Of a DNA stretch of 64,000 bases, positions 34,372-43,480 are shown piece by piece. A program made the translations under genes and the position numbers. The stretch lies in the NCBI RefSeq assembly GCF_036014115.1, contig NZ_CP107913.1, positions 5,821,501-5,885,500 on the forward strand, written 5' to 3'. Every line of letters begins with the position of its first letter. The stretch's first letter is position 1. The notes under the pieces were generated by a model. The model was not told the DNA's origin. It made no database searches and saw nothing but the letters and a program-made list of their open reading frames with translations. This stretch comes from Streptomyces sp. NBC_00448 (GTDB lineage Bacteria > Actinomycetota > Actinomycetes > Streptomycetales > Streptomycetaceae).

Positions 34372-36592
34372 CGGACCCTCGACCCAGTACCCGGTCTACA
34401 TCGACCCGACCTGGGTGTCAGTCACCAAAAACTCCACCGGCTCCACCTACGTCCAGTCCGCCTACCCCGGCACCAGCCACTACGGCGACACTGACAACAA
34501 CCTTGGTGTCGGATACCAGGACTTCGAGACCACCACCGGCAAAGAAAGCACCTACTACCAGTTCAGCATCGGCACCACGATGGGCGACAAGCACATCAGC
34601 GACGCCAAACTGAACGTCGTCCAGTCCTACTCCGCGGATTGGAGCTGCACCTCCTACAACGTCACCGAGACGAACGTCGGCCACATCAGCAGCTCCACCA
34701 CCTGGGACTCCCAACCCGACGCCTACACCCAGACCAGCACCCACGGTTTCACCGGTTCCAACAACGCCGACTGCGCCGGCACCACCAAAGGCGCCTTCGA
34801 CGTCGCCGGCTCCGTCAGCAGCGACGGTGACGGCGTGGTCACCTACCGCCTGACCGGCAGCAGCACCAACGCAACCGCCTTCAAGCGCTTCAACAAGAAG
34901 GCCACCCTCACCATCACCTACAACACTCCACCCAACACCCCCACATCGCCCACCTCCAGCCCCAAGCCCGTCAACCCCTCCAACTACGGCTGCGACGGCA
35001 CCTACGACTGGGTCGGCAAGAACAACGGCATCACCCTGTCCGCCCACGTCTCCGACCCCGACGGCAGCAAGCAGAACATCCGCGGCCAGTTCGCCTTCTG
35101 GGACAAGGGCGGCTCCGGCACCGCCACCGCCAGCAACCTCATCTCCACCGGCGACGCCGACGGCAACTCCGCCACCGTCGCCGGTACCGGCGACACCGTC
35201 CACATCACTGTCTCCTCCACCGCCCACCCCCTCAAAGACGGCCACCTCTACGGCTGGCACGTCCGCACCGACGACGAGATCGACCAATCCGCGGAAACCG
35301 ACAACTGCTACTTCTGGTACGACGCCACCGCCCCCACCGGCCTGACCGTCACCTCCACCGACTTCACCGACGACGGCACTGGCACCAAACACCAAGGCGA
35401 GGCCGGCACCTTCCACTTCTCCGCCACCGACCCCGTCCCCTCCGGCGCCAAAGCCAGCGGCCTGAACCACTTCGACTGGTCTGCCTCCTCCTCCGCCGCT
35501 CTCGCGGACGACGGCGGCACCCACGCCACCCCGACCAACGGAACCTTCGACCTCACCTACGCACCGACTGCTTGGGGCACCAACACCCTCTGGGTCGCCG
35601 CCGTCGACAACGCCGGCAATGAATCCCAACCGGTCGCCTACACCTACTACGTCCCCGCCGACATCACCGCCCAGGTCCACCCCGGCGACATCGACGGCGA
35701 CGGCACCCCCGACCTACTCGGAGCTGACTCCGCCACCGGGAATCTCGACCTGATCTCTACCACCGCCGAGATTCCCGCCACCGGCCCTGCCGTCGCCGCC
35801 ATCCCCGCTGACGCACCCCCCGCCGCCGACGGCACCTTCACCTGGGCCAACACCCTCCTCGCCCACCGCAGCGCCAAGCAGTCCCCCACCGGCAACTGGG
35901 TCGATGACCTGTGGGCCTTCAAGAACAACCAGCTCTGGCTGTACGCCAACAACATCAACACCGAGGGACTAGGAGCCAGCGCCAACCACTACTTCACCGC
36001 CAAGCACCACACCAGCGTCTTCCGTCCCACCTGCGCAAGCACCGACTGCACCGGCTACGGCAGCAACTGGAACAACGTCACCCAACTCATCGCGCCCGGC
36101 GACATCAACGCCGACGGCAACCCCGACCTGATCACCGTCGAGAACGGCACCACCTGGCTCTTCCTCGGCAGCAGCCAGGCCAGCAACTTCACTGCCGCCT
36201 ACCGGCTGGGCACCAACACCTGGACCGGCGACACCCTCATGGCCCCCGGCGACGCCACCGGCGACCACAACCCCGACCTCTGGGCCCGCAACGACGCCAC
36301 CGGCGCCGTCTACCTCTACCCCGTCACCGGCGACACCACCACCGGCTTCACCACCGGCACCGCCATCCAAATCGCCTCCCCCGGTGCCTACCTCGCCACC
36401 GACCGACCCATCATGGCCAGCCCCGGCGACATCGACGGCGACGGACACCCCGACGCCTACACCGTCACCAACACCCACCAGCTCTGGGAAAACCCAGGCG
36501 AAGACCCCACACCCGACACCGGCGCCCGCCTCGCTGCCCACGCACTCGTCAGCACCAACCCCATCTGGAACACCATTACTAACCTCGCCTAA
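34112..36592 (+). pseudogene. secreted DNRLRE / FG-GAP repeat protein, 5'-truncated
   Basis: From about residue 55 (GAQVAPVGVDVTAGGDIQL...) the frame matches the middle of Streptomyces wall-associated proteins: a DNRLRE-like region after TQYPVYIDPTW, Ig-like segments, and four FG-GAP repeats (HPGDIDGDGTPDLLG, APGDINADGNPDLIT, APGDATGDHNPDLWA, SPGDIDGDGHPDAYT). The C-terminus looks native and is followed by a terminator hairpin. No signal peptide or ribosome site is present at the 5' end, which overlaps the RHS frame on the other strand for 260 bp. It is probably a relic, not an expressed gene. Confidence 0.72.
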
Positions 36593-36882
36593 GTCAAAGA
36601 ACACGATGCGGGGGCTGGCCGATGAGTCGACCGGCCCCCGTATCCCATGCCCTGCGGCTGCGGCTGCGGCTGCGGCGCGGGCCGGGCCGCAGGGACGGGG
36701 ACGGGGACGAGGCCGAACACCCGGCGCCGCCCGTGCACGACCTCGGTGCGCATCAGTTGATCAGGGGCAGCACGCGGGGGAGGCGGCGGGTGCTCAGGCC
36801 GGCGGTGTCCAGGAGCAAATTCGCGGTCCAGGAAGCGTCGCAGCGGCGTGCGGGGGCTGTCCAGTGCGGAGGTCAGGCTCAT
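36589..36882 (-). pseudogene. fragment of a conserved Streptomyces protein (5' end)
   Basis: The start MSLTSALDSPRTPLRRFLDREF at 36882 resembles the N-terminus of a widespread Streptomyces hypothetical protein of about 300 residues. After about 35 residues the frame turns into Pro/Arg/Gln-rich sequence overlapping the FG-GAP terminator. It is read as a broken 5' remnant; confidence is low. Confidence 0.35.
36609..36640 (+). terminator. hairpin after the FG-GAP gene
   Basis: CGGGGGCTGG (36609-36618) pairs with CCGGCCCCCG (36631-36640), with one G-U pair and a 12-nt loop, 17 nt after the stop at 36592. Confidence 0.65.
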
Positions 36883-36974
36883 GAGCCCCACCGGCAGGCG
36901 GGGTGCGGCACGGTGGCCGGCGAGCGGGGGACGGGGTGCGGCAACGGGGCGAGGGACAGCCTGTGCGGAGTGTT

Positions 36975-37233
36975 CATGAGCTCGGCAAACTCACCACGAC
37001 GTGGCCCGAACTCGTGGCGACGGCCGGTCTGCCGGTGGTGCGCCAGGTCGTGGACATCGCCCTCACCGGCGACGACCCCCTCGCTTGGCGCGACCAGGCC
37101 TGCCCCCTCCGACGGCGAGCACCAGGCCATGATCGCCGCTCTCGCCCTGACCGCCAACTTCGTGGACCGGATCGACGGGCCCGGAGCCTGCGAGCACAAG
37201 CTGCTGGCCGCCATCTCTTACGCCCTCTCCTGA
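36975..37233 (+). pseudogene. frameshifted gene remnant
   Basis: Coding-like sequence continues across two frames: HELGKLTTTWPELVATAGLP...DDPLAWRDQA in one, then PSDGEHQAMIAALALTANFVDRIDGPGACEHKLLAAISYALS in the next, with a +1 shift around 37100-37110. The joined product would be a short helical protein I do not recognise. It is flanked by other fragments in the decayed stretch 36.6-37.5 kb. Confidence 0.4.
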
Positions 37234-37315
37234 CTCCAGCAGGCTGCCCTTGGGCACGTGGCCTCCGGCATCGACGCATCGGCTGGGCAGGGTTGAGAAG
37301 CCGTTGCCCTGTCCA

Positions 37316-37430
37316 GTTCTGAGTCGGACAGGCGTGGTGGACGGCCCAGCCAACGCGTTTTCGGCAGATGATCATCAATGAGCACATACAGTGCCGTCAG
37401 GAGGGTGTTCAGTTCTTCGGTCGTCACAAC
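37316..37430 (-). pseudogene. IS982-family transposase remnant
   Basis: GTG 37427 begins VTTEELNTLLTALYVLIDD, followed by HLPKTRWLGRPPRLSDSEL, which is the N-terminus of IS982-type transposases common in Streptomyces. It breaks off after about 38 codons; none of the catalytic domain remains. Confidence 0.6.
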
Positions 37431-37531
37431 CCGATGCTGAACACCCTTCCTGCTGCCCAGACCCGAAACCGCAGAACCCGAGACATCGGAACTACTCGTC
37501 TGGGGGTGCGCCCCAGTCCTGCCCGTCCGCT

Positions 37532-38455
37532 TCAGGGGAGCGTTTCCGCGTCGACGCGTGAGAAGACGAGGTCGCTCTCGCCGGTGACCGGTCCGCGCCA
37601 TCGGACCGGTACGGTGGAGGCTCCCCGCAGGGCGGTCGGGTAGGTGGCGGCGGCGTACTCGTTGGCGAGGCGGTACACGTGGAAGCCGGCACCGCGCATC
37701 GTGTCGAGCAACTCCTCCACGGAGTCGCCGAGTTGCTCCATGCGCTCCGGCGTTACCTCGACGGTGACCTCGGCGTCCGGGCGTAGGCGTTCGAGCATGG
37801 GGGCCATGCCTCGTACGACGCTGCCCTCCGCGCCCTCGACGTCGATCTTGACGACCCGGGCGCGGGTGATCTCGTCGTCGGTCAGCACGTCGGGGAGCGG
37901 GTGGGCGTCGATGTCGAAGACGGACTCGGTCGGGCCGTCCCAGGGGACGATGCTGTTGGCGCCCATGTTCGCGGAGCTGGCGAGGATGAAGGTGAGCGTC
38001 TGGTCCTTGTCGGAGACGGCGGTGTGCACGGCGCGGATGTTCGTGCAGCCGTTGAGCCGCGCGTTCTGCTCGACCCGGTCCAGGAAGGGGCGCGACGCCT
38101 CTATGGCGACGACATGGCCGGTGGGGCCGACGAGCTGCGAGGCGAGCACGCTGAAGTAGCCGATGTTCGCGCCGACGTCGATGTACGTGTCCCCGGGGCC
38201 CAGGCGGTTCTGGAGCCAGTGCGTCATGCGCGGCTCCCACGTGCCGAACAGGTACAGGTAGCGCTGGATCAGGTCCTGCGTGTCCACGGCGAAGCGCGCG
38301 CCGCTCACGGTCTCCGTGACGCGCTTGCGCGGCTCGTCCCGCAGGTGCGGGTTCAGCCAGCGGCCGGCCAGCGGGCCCTTGCCGAGCGTGCCGGGCGCGT
38401 TGCGTACGTACCAGCGGCCGAGGGTGACCAGGGCCTCCGTAGTGGGGTTGCTCAT
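37532..38455 (-). CDS. FkbM-family SAM-dependent methyltransferase
   Basis: A 307-residue methyltransferase with the FkbM fold: SAM-binding motif I YIDVGANIGYFSVLA (about 85-99), the acidic motif II VVAIEASRPFL, and the family motif VVKIDVEGAEGSVVRGM (about 190-206). FkbM-type enzymes O-methylate small molecules or sugars; the substrate here is unknown. ATG 38455 (ribosome site AGGAGCGAGCG) gives MSNPTTEAL; an upstream in-frame start at 38473 is less likely. It stands alone in the cargo region. Confidence 0.88.
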   Translation of the reverse strand: MSNPTTEALVTLGRWYVRNAPGTLGKGPLAGRWLNPHLRDEPRKRVTETVSGARFAVDTQDLIQRYLYLFGTWEPRMTHWLQNRLGPGDTYIDVGANIGYFSVLASQLVGPTGHVVAIEASRPFLDRVEQNARLNGCTNIRAVHTAVSDKDQTLTFILASSANMGANSIVPWDGPTESVFDIDAHPLPDVLTDDEITRARVVKIDVEGAEGSVVRGMAPMLERLRPDAEVTVEVTPERMEQLGDSVEELLDTMRGAGFHVYRLANEYAAATYPTALRGASTVPVRWRGPVTGESDLVFSRVDAETLP

Positions 38456-38610
38456 CCGCTCGCTCCTCCGCACGCCGCCAGGCCACCCACCTTACGGGCG
38501 GCCACCTGCGGCGCCCCAGAGCCCCACGGCCCGGATGCCCCGGAACCGTCCCCTCGCCTCCCTCCACCCTCCTAAAATCCTCAAGACGTCTTTACGACTC
38601 TTGGCCGGGG

Positions 38611-39177
38611 GTGGGCTTGAGCACGTCCGAGCAGTTGCTGACCATTGCCGCGGTCCTCCTGGGCGCCCTCACGACCTACGTCACCAACTACTGGACCGAG
38701 CGCCAGCGCATCCGCCGCGAGCTGCTCACCCGCTGGGACACGAAGAAGCTCGAAGCGTACGAGAACTACATCGACCGCGTCCGCGCCGCCGTCTACCTCG
38801 CCGTCGAGCTGTACGAGCACCGCGAGGGCATCCGCGTCAGCGACGACCCCGAGTCACGCCAGCGCGCCGACCTCTACGAAGCCACCCACCTCCGCGGCCG
38901 CGCCTTCGAACGCATCATGCTCCTGGCCGGCGACGAGGTCATCGAAGCTGCCCACGCGCTGAACGCGACCACCCTGGAAGTCGACTGGCAGGCCACCGGC
39001 AAAACCCCCGGCACCCTGGACGACTGGCGCATCCGCAACCGCGCGGTCTTCGCAGCGATCAATGCCTTCCACGAGACGGCTCGAGTCGACCTGGGCGTCT
39101 CGGGTTCTTTGGTTGGGGAGCCGCATCCAGAGCGGGACCTCCTGCTGCCGCCAGCAAGGCCGCAAGGAGAGGGATAG
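38611..39177 (+). CDS. single-span membrane protein, unknown function
   Basis: A 188-residue protein with one N-terminal membrane helix (LLTIAAVLLGALTTYVTNYW) followed by a basic cytoplasmic helical domain (TERQRIRRELLTRWDTKKLEAYENYIDRVRAAVYLAVELYEHREG). Similar proteins are frequent in Streptomyces, and no function is known to me. The true start may be TTG 38617, which has a GGGGGTGG site and gives the usual LSTSEQLLTIAAV start. The C-terminal 25 residues look divergent. Confidence 0.72.
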   Translation: MGLSTSEQLLTIAAVLLGALTTYVTNYWTERQRIRRELLTRWDTKKLEAYENYIDRVRAAVYLAVELYEHREGIRVSDDPESRQRADLYEATHLRGRAFERIMLLAGDEVIEAAHALNATTLEVDWQATGKTPGTLDDWRIRNRAVFAAINAFHETARVDLGVSGSLVGEPHPERDLLLPPARPQGEG

Positions 39178-39312
39178 ATTCCCGAGATTCTGACCGCAGC
39201 TGCTCATTGTATGCTATTTGGCTTCCCGCAATAAAATTGTCTCAAAAAAATGGGGTGTCGGCGAGCGGTGGCAAGTGATCAAAGTTTCCATTTCCCTCCG
39301 ATTTCAAACGGG

Positions 39313-40209
39313 ATGGATTTTCTCAACAGTGCAGTTGGTCGGCTGGTGGATGACGAGGAGGATCATTCCCTCAAGTATGCCGTCCTGCACCTTCAGGCAG
39401 CCGTGGAAATTCTTTTCAAAGTCCGGCTTGTAGATGAACACTGGTCGCTGGTGTTCAAGAATCCCGGTGCGGCGGATCGAGAATCTTATGAGCGCGGAGA
39501 TTTTGAGAGCTGCGGCACGGATGCGACTATTGAAAGATTGCAAAAAATCGTCGGCGTGGATGTTCCCGAGAAAACGCGAAGTCGTCTCAAGAAGTTGGCT
39601 CGCTATAGGAATCAATTGCAGCACTACGGTGCGAACCGTGAGTCGGCTCATGCGGTTAAGGCTGTGGCGGCCGAGGTTCTGGATTTTCTGTTGGTGTTCC
39701 TAGAAGATTGGCTGGGGCCGAGTCCTGAGAGCGAGGAATTTGATAAGTATCACGAGATTCTTGAGGATGTTCGAGAAAATCTGACGTCCATAGAGGTGCT
39801 GGTAGACCTGCGTTTGAAGCGGATCGAAAGGGAGCTTGAGGCGGCTGGTATTGAGCGCGTTACGGGGTGCCTCTCCTGTGGATGTTGGACTCTGGTATTT
39901 GACGCTCTAGAGTTTGCAGCGTGCCGGTTCTGTCAGCGTACATGGATGAACTTGTCTCTTCTTCCTCGCGGCGAAAGCTTTCCACGACGGGTAGAGGACG
40001 CGCTCTCGCATTGTGCTGAGTGCGGCGAGCCGACGTTCCTTCTCGAAATGGAGGAGGATGGTCTCTATAATTCGCGGGGTCGCAGCGCTGAATATGAAGA
40101 GCCTGTCAAGATGCGTCGATTTGAGGTATGCGTGAAATGCTGGGAGATGATCTTTGATTCTGGGCATAGGAGCCCGCTTCATCGAGGTGCCAAAAGATCA
40201 TCTGATTGA
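39313..40209 (+). CDS. HEPN-like domain protein with C-terminal zinc ribbons, near attR
   Basis: A 298-residue protein of low GC. The N-terminal half is all-helical and holds RYRNQLQHYG, an R-N-x3-H (Rx4H) motif at the position expected for HEPN ribonucleases. The second half has CxC/CxxC clusters (CLSCGCW, CRFCQRTW, CAECGEP, CVKCWEM) suggesting two zinc-binding modules. ATG 39313 follows the family-like break MDFLNSAVGRLVDDEED; an in-frame start at 39250 exists but lacks protein-like content. Its place beside attR, in the cargo end of the element, fits a defence or addiction gene, but that is inference. Confidence 0.68.
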   Translation: MDFLNSAVGRLVDDEEDHSLKYAVLHLQAAVEILFKVRLVDEHWSLVFKNPGAADRESYERGDFESCGTDATIERLQKIVGVDVPEKTRSRLKKLARYRNQLQHYGANRESAHAVKAVAAEVLDFLLVFLEDWLGPSPESEEFDKYHEILEDVRENLTSIEVLVDLRLKRIERELEAAGIERVTGCLSCGCWTLVFDALEFAACRFCQRTWMNLSLLPRGESFPRRVEDALSHCAECGEPTFLLEMEEDGLYNSRGRSAEYEEPVKMRRFEVCVKCWEMIFDSGHRSPLHRGAKRSSD

Positions 40210-40353
40210 GATGGTGTGGAGTGGTGTCCGATGTTCTGACCGACGCGCGAAACTCGAATGATCAGGACGAGGCATGGACGGCTGCTCGGTCAAGGGGTGA
40301 TCGGCAGTGGAGATGGCCTGGTTGGGGCGTCAACACCCGGGGCAAGCGAGCCA

Positions 40354-40408
40354 ACTGTAAATCCGTCGGCTTAGCCTACCGTGGTTCGAATCCACGTGCC
40401 GCCACACC
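40354..40408. repeat. attR, 55-bp att core
   Basis: Exact copy of 10996-11050: the 3' half of tRNA-Tyr from the anticodon loop on. The 5' half is missing, so no functional tRNA is encoded here. It marks the right end of the integrative element and the chromosomal side of the insertion. Confidence 0.93.
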
Positions 40409-40414
40409 ATGAAG

Positions 40415-40451
40415 AGGCCCCTCACCTGCGCTCGCGCGGGGGAGGGGCCCT
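40415..40451. terminator. hairpin after attR (chromosomal copy)
   Basis: AGGCCCCTC (40415-40423) pairs with GAGGGGCCCT (40442-40451) with one bulged base. It is a diverged version of the hairpin at 11053-11097 and is probably the original terminator of the chromosomal tRNA-Tyr gene. Confidence 0.6.
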
Positions 40452-40511
40452 TTGGCGTATCGGGGCTCCTCCCGGCTCGCCGTGATGGTCGCCCCACCGC
40501 ATCCTGGGTCC

Positions 40512-41024
40512 ATGAGCGAGCCAACGCCGGGGCAGGACCCCGGTCCGGAGCGGAAGGAGCCCCGCGGAGGGCGAGCCGCGAGGCCGGCGCCCCGACCGCC
40601 GGTGCCCGAGCCGCACGGACACGTGCACCCTCCTCCGCCGCGAAGGAGGCGGAAGCGGCCGTGGGTCCTGCTCGCCGCGGCCGTGGTCTTCTTCGGCGGC
40701 ATCATCGCCATCGCGGCCGTCGTCCGCGGTGACGCGGGCAAGTCGGTCACCGTGAGATACCGCGTCACCGGCACCGCCCGCGACGTGACCATCGGGTACC
40801 CCACCTGGCACGACGACACCATCTCGACGACCAAGGTGACGGCGAAGACGCTGCCGTGGCAGAAGGAGTTGACGACGAAGAGTTTCGTCAAGGGCGGCTC
40901 GCTCTCCCTGACTCTGGGACCGGGCGGCGGCACCGCGACCTGTTCCGTCGTGGTCGACAACGGCAAGGCGCACACGGCCACCGCGACCGGCCCCTCCGCG
41001 ACGGTCGACTGCAACGGCTTCTGA
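40512..41024 (+). CDS. MmpS-like membrane accessory protein
   Basis: A 170-residue protein with a Pro/Arg/His-rich cytoplasmic N-terminus, one membrane helix (PWVLLAAAVVFFGGIIAIAAVV, about 55-76) and an exported beta-sandwich domain with VRYRVTGTARDVTIGYPTW and SLSLTLGPGGGTATCSVVVDN, the MmpS pattern. In mycobacteria MmpS proteins support MmpL exporters; in Streptomyces many occur without an MmpL. ATG 40512 fits the MSEPTP start. Confidence 0.85.
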   Translation: MSEPTPGQDPGPERKEPRGGRAARPAPRPPVPEPHGHVHPPPPRRRRKRPWVLLAAAVVFFGGIIAIAAVVRGDAGKSVTVRYRVTGTARDVTIGYPTWHDDTISTTKVTAKTLPWQKELTTKSFVKGGSLSLTLGPGGGTATCSVVVDNGKAHTATATGPSATVDCNGF

Positions 41025-41098
41025 CCCCCCGACCTTTCGGTCCCGACCCTCCGGTCCCGATCCGAACGCCCGTAGCACGGAATCGCCCTGTCCGGCCT

Positions 41099-42403
41099 TC
41101 AGATGCCGTACGCGCCCGGCGGCACCCCGTGTGCCGCCGCGTACGGGGTCAGCGCGATGACCCCGGTCCCGCGCGAGGGCGTGTCAGGCCCGATGGCGGG
41201 TTCGAGGGCGAGCGGGCTCACCCCCAAGGCGCGGGCGATGTCCGGCGCCATCTCGTACGCCTCGTGCGTCCACGTGTCCTCGTCCTCCTCGCTCTCCTGG
41301 GCCGGGTCCCATTCGGGCCGCAGGCCCACTTTCGTGCGGTGCTCACGTTCGAACGCGAGGGGCTCGCCGAGGGTCAGCAACTCGTCGTCGGCCTCGCCCG
41401 ATTCGCAGTAGCGCCGCACCACGGCGCCGCGCTCGGCGACGAGCCAGGCGGAGCCGTCTCCCTGGCCTCCCCAGTAGTACGCCTGGGCCCGGCCGTAGCG
41501 TGCGCTCAGTTCGGTGCACAGGCGCAGGACGTCCGCACTCCGCTCCTCGTGGCAGGGGCTGCACCACGCGCCGAGGAGGAGGGTCCAACCGTCGAGTTCA
41601 GGGGTCACGAAGACCCGGGAGTAGGTGGAGTCGTCGTGGTAGTGGCCGTCGGAGTCGATGACCTCGTGGGCGAGTTTGAAGGTCGCGGGCCTGGGGTCGG
41701 TCAGGCCCAGGGCTGCCATGACTCCTGCCTGGTCCCCGCTCGGAACGGCGATCCAGTGGTTCCAGCAGGCCCAGATCCCCGTCGGTCTGTCGTCCTGGAG
41801 CTTGATTCTGATGAGCCGTTCGACCGCGGCCACGTCAGCCGCGGACAGCGCCGCCTCCCCGCCGATGTCGGCGAGCACGGTCAGCGCCCGCGCCCGCAGC
41901 CGGCCCGGTCCGCGCCTGCGGACGTCCTGGAGCAGTGGTACCACCTCCTGCCCGTGGTGGATCAGCAGGAACCGCACCTTCCTGGCGATCTCCGGGTCCG
42001 GGTCGGCGAGCAACGGCAGCACGGCCGGGAGCGCGGTCCGCCCGGCTTCGTCGCATCCCCGGACGCCTTCGACAGCCGCGGCCCGGATGAACGGCTCGGT
42101 GCTCGCGAGCGCCGTCCGGTAGTGGTCGAGAGCGGCCGGGCCGAAGGAGGAGAACGCGTAGCCCAACCGACTCCGGGACGCCTCGGAAGGTGCCGACCGG
42201 AATCCCTGCCAGAGTCCCTCCGGCGCCCCGCCGCCGATCCGTTGGAGCACTTCGCGGATCGGCCGCGGCCCCACCGGGGAGTCGCCGTCCGCCAGCTCCC
42301 GCACCAGCGGCTCCACCGCTTCCGCGCCCAGTGCCACCAGGGCGTTCGCGGCCGCCTCACGTGTGTCGTCCGACGCGAGGTCCCGTATCGGATCTATCGC
42401 CAC
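41099..42403 (-). CDS. HEAT-repeat protein
   Basis: A protein of about 434 residues with alpha-helical HEAT repeats in the first half (REAAANALVALGAEAVEPLVREL; FIRAAAVEGVRGCDEAGRTALPAVLPLLADPDPEIARKV; LRARALTVLADIGGEAAL). A second domain has the CSPCHEER motif and acidic C-terminal stretches (ESEEDEDTW). HEAT proteins act as scaffolds. GTG 42403 gives VAIDPIRDLASDD and has GAGGGGGCC before it; the frame is open to 42454. Confidence 0.75.
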   Translation of the reverse strand: MAIDPIRDLASDDTREAAANALVALGAEAVEPLVRELADGDSPVGPRPIREVLQRIGGGAPEGLWQGFRSAPSEASRSRLGYAFSSFGPAALDHYRTALASTEPFIRAAAVEGVRGCDEAGRTALPAVLPLLADPDPEIARKVRFLLIHHGQEVVPLLQDVRRRGPGRLRARALTVLADIGGEAALSAADVAAVERLIRIKLQDDRPTGIWACWNHWIAVPSGDQAGVMAALGLTDPRPATFKLAHEVIDSDGHYHDDSTYSRVFVTPELDGWTLLLGAWCSPCHEERSADVLRLCTELSARYGRAQAYYWGGQGDGSAWLVAERGAVVRRYCESGEADDELLTLGEPLAFEREHRTKVGLRPEWDPAQESEEDEDTWTHEAYEMAPDIARALGVSPLALEPAIGPDTPSRGTGVIALTPYAAAHGVPPGAYGI

Positions 42404-42579
42404 TCCGGCCCCCTCTGCCTGCTCGTGATCGTCCCCGGCCCCAGCATCGCGCACGGGTCCGACACTCGGCCGTCACCGATTCCGGCACCGCCACCGACCC
42501 CGACGCCGCTGTGACCGTCGGGGCAGAAGAGACCGGCTCCGACGAGCGCGGAGGACCCGGAGAATCCGGTGCGGCGGGC

Positions 42580-42801
42580 TCAGAGGCCGGGGATGCCCTC
42601 CTGGTCGACCTCGAACCGGCCGCGGCGCCGCACACTCACGTTCCCGCCCAACTTGCGCCGGCAGTTCTCCCCGAGCCCCCATGCGCGGCTCTCCGCGTCG
42701 GACAGCGGATGCCCGCACATGCCGCAGAGCACCACCCGCCTCCCGGCGGCCGCCAGTTCCTCGTCGGTGGCGAGGCCGGGGAGCGGGGCGTCGGAGGGCA
42801 T
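42580..42801 (-). CDS. small zinc-ribbon protein (DUF6011-like)
   Basis: A 73-residue protein with CGMCGHPLSDAESRAWGLGENCRRKLG, a CxxC...C pattern like small actinobacterial DUF6011 proteins. Function unknown. ATG 42801; it is divergent from the P-loop kinase gene that starts at 42881. Confidence 0.75.
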   Translation of the reverse strand: MPSDAPLPGLATDEELAAAGRRVVLCGMCGHPLSDAESRAWGLGENCRRKLGGNVSVRRRGRFEVDQEGIPGL

Positions 42802-42880
42802 GAGGACAGTGTGCGCGATACCCCGGCCGCCGCGGGAATCCGGTCGCGCCGGACGGGTGGTGCCTGGCAGGCTCGGCGGC

Positions 42881-43423
42881 GTGGATCACGCGGAGGTGTT
42901 GCTCATCGGCGGCCGGGCCGGCGTCGGGAAGTCGACGGTGGCGTGGGAGGTTTCGGCGGGCCTGCGGGGAGCGGAGGTGCCGCACGCGGTGGTGGAGGGC
43001 GACTTCATGGGGCAGGTGCACCCGGCGCCGGAGGGGGACTCTGACCGCTCGCGGATCACCGAACGCAATCTGGCGGCGCTGTGGGCGAACTACGCCCGGC
43101 TCGGCTACCGGCGCCTGGTCTACACGAACACGGCGAGCGTGCTGCCCGAGTCGGCCGCGATGTTCACCCGCGCGATGGGCGCGGACCTGCGGATCGTACG
43201 GGTCCTGCTCACCGCGTCCGACGCCACCGCCACCGCGCGGCTGACGGGCCGCGAACTCGGTTCGGAGCTGGAGCAGGAGGTGGGCAACAGCATCCGCAAG
43301 GCCCGCCTCCTGGACGAGCGGACCCCGGCGGACGCCGTACGCGTGGCCACCGACGGCAGAACGGTCCCCGACATCGCCCGCGAGGTGCTCGCCGCCACGG
43401 GCTGGATCACCGCACGGAGTTGA
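42881..43423 (+). CDS. P-loop kinase / AAA ATPase
   Basis: A 180-residue nucleotide kinase-like protein: Walker A GGRAGVGKST (about 8-17), an acidic VEGDFMGQVHPAPEG segment that could act as Walker B/acceptor site, ERNLAALWANYARLGYRRLVY and an Arg-containing lid (ARLTGRELGSELEQE). It resembles gluconate/adenylate-kinase type phosphotransferases of Streptomyces with unknown substrate. GTG 42881 begins VDHAEVLLIGG. Confidence 0.8.
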   Translation: MDHAEVLLIGGRAGVGKSTVAWEVSAGLRGAEVPHAVVEGDFMGQVHPAPEGDSDRSRITERNLAALWANYARLGYRRLVYTNTASVLPESAAMFTRAMGADLRIVRVLLTASDATATARLTGRELGSELEQEVGNSIRKARLLDERTPADAVRVATDGRTVPDIAREVLAATGWITARS

Positions 43424-43480
43424 CGGCGCCGCACGGAGTGCCTGGCGCCGCATGGCGCCGACAGCGCCACACCGTAGGTC

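Larger units (their letters stand above)
10996..40408. mobile_element. SLP1-type actinobacterial integrative and conjugative element in tRNA-Tyr, probably defective
   Basis: A 29.4-kb block bounded by 55-bp identical direct repeats of the tRNA-Tyr 3' half. It holds integrase and excisionase next to attL, an FtsK-type transfer gene, an Spd-like membrane protein, a KorSA-like GntR repressor and many small genes. SLP1 of S. coelicolor is known to use a tRNA-Tyr gene as attB. The element seems non-mobile: traB is split by an IS, and no RepSA, RepAM or primase-polymerase gene is visible. The right half (28.5-40.3 kb) is a patchwork of cargo, IS elements and gene fragments, several with low GC. Confidence 0.88.

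Noticed and set aside
34418-35680. A 420-codon minus-strand frame opposite the FG-GAP relic
   Set aside because: A Gly/Val-rich shadow; the plus strand shows DNRLRE and FG-GAP motifs.
37218-38567. A 449-codon frame on the minus strand covering the FkbM gene
   Set aside because: It is in a different frame from the methyltransferase and Arg/His-rich. Only its last part overlaps a true remnant (the IS982 stub).
40323-40404. A second tRNA-Tyr gene at the right end of the element
   Set aside because: Only the 3' half (anticodon loop onward) is present; there is no matching 5' acceptor and D-arm, so it is attR and not a gene.
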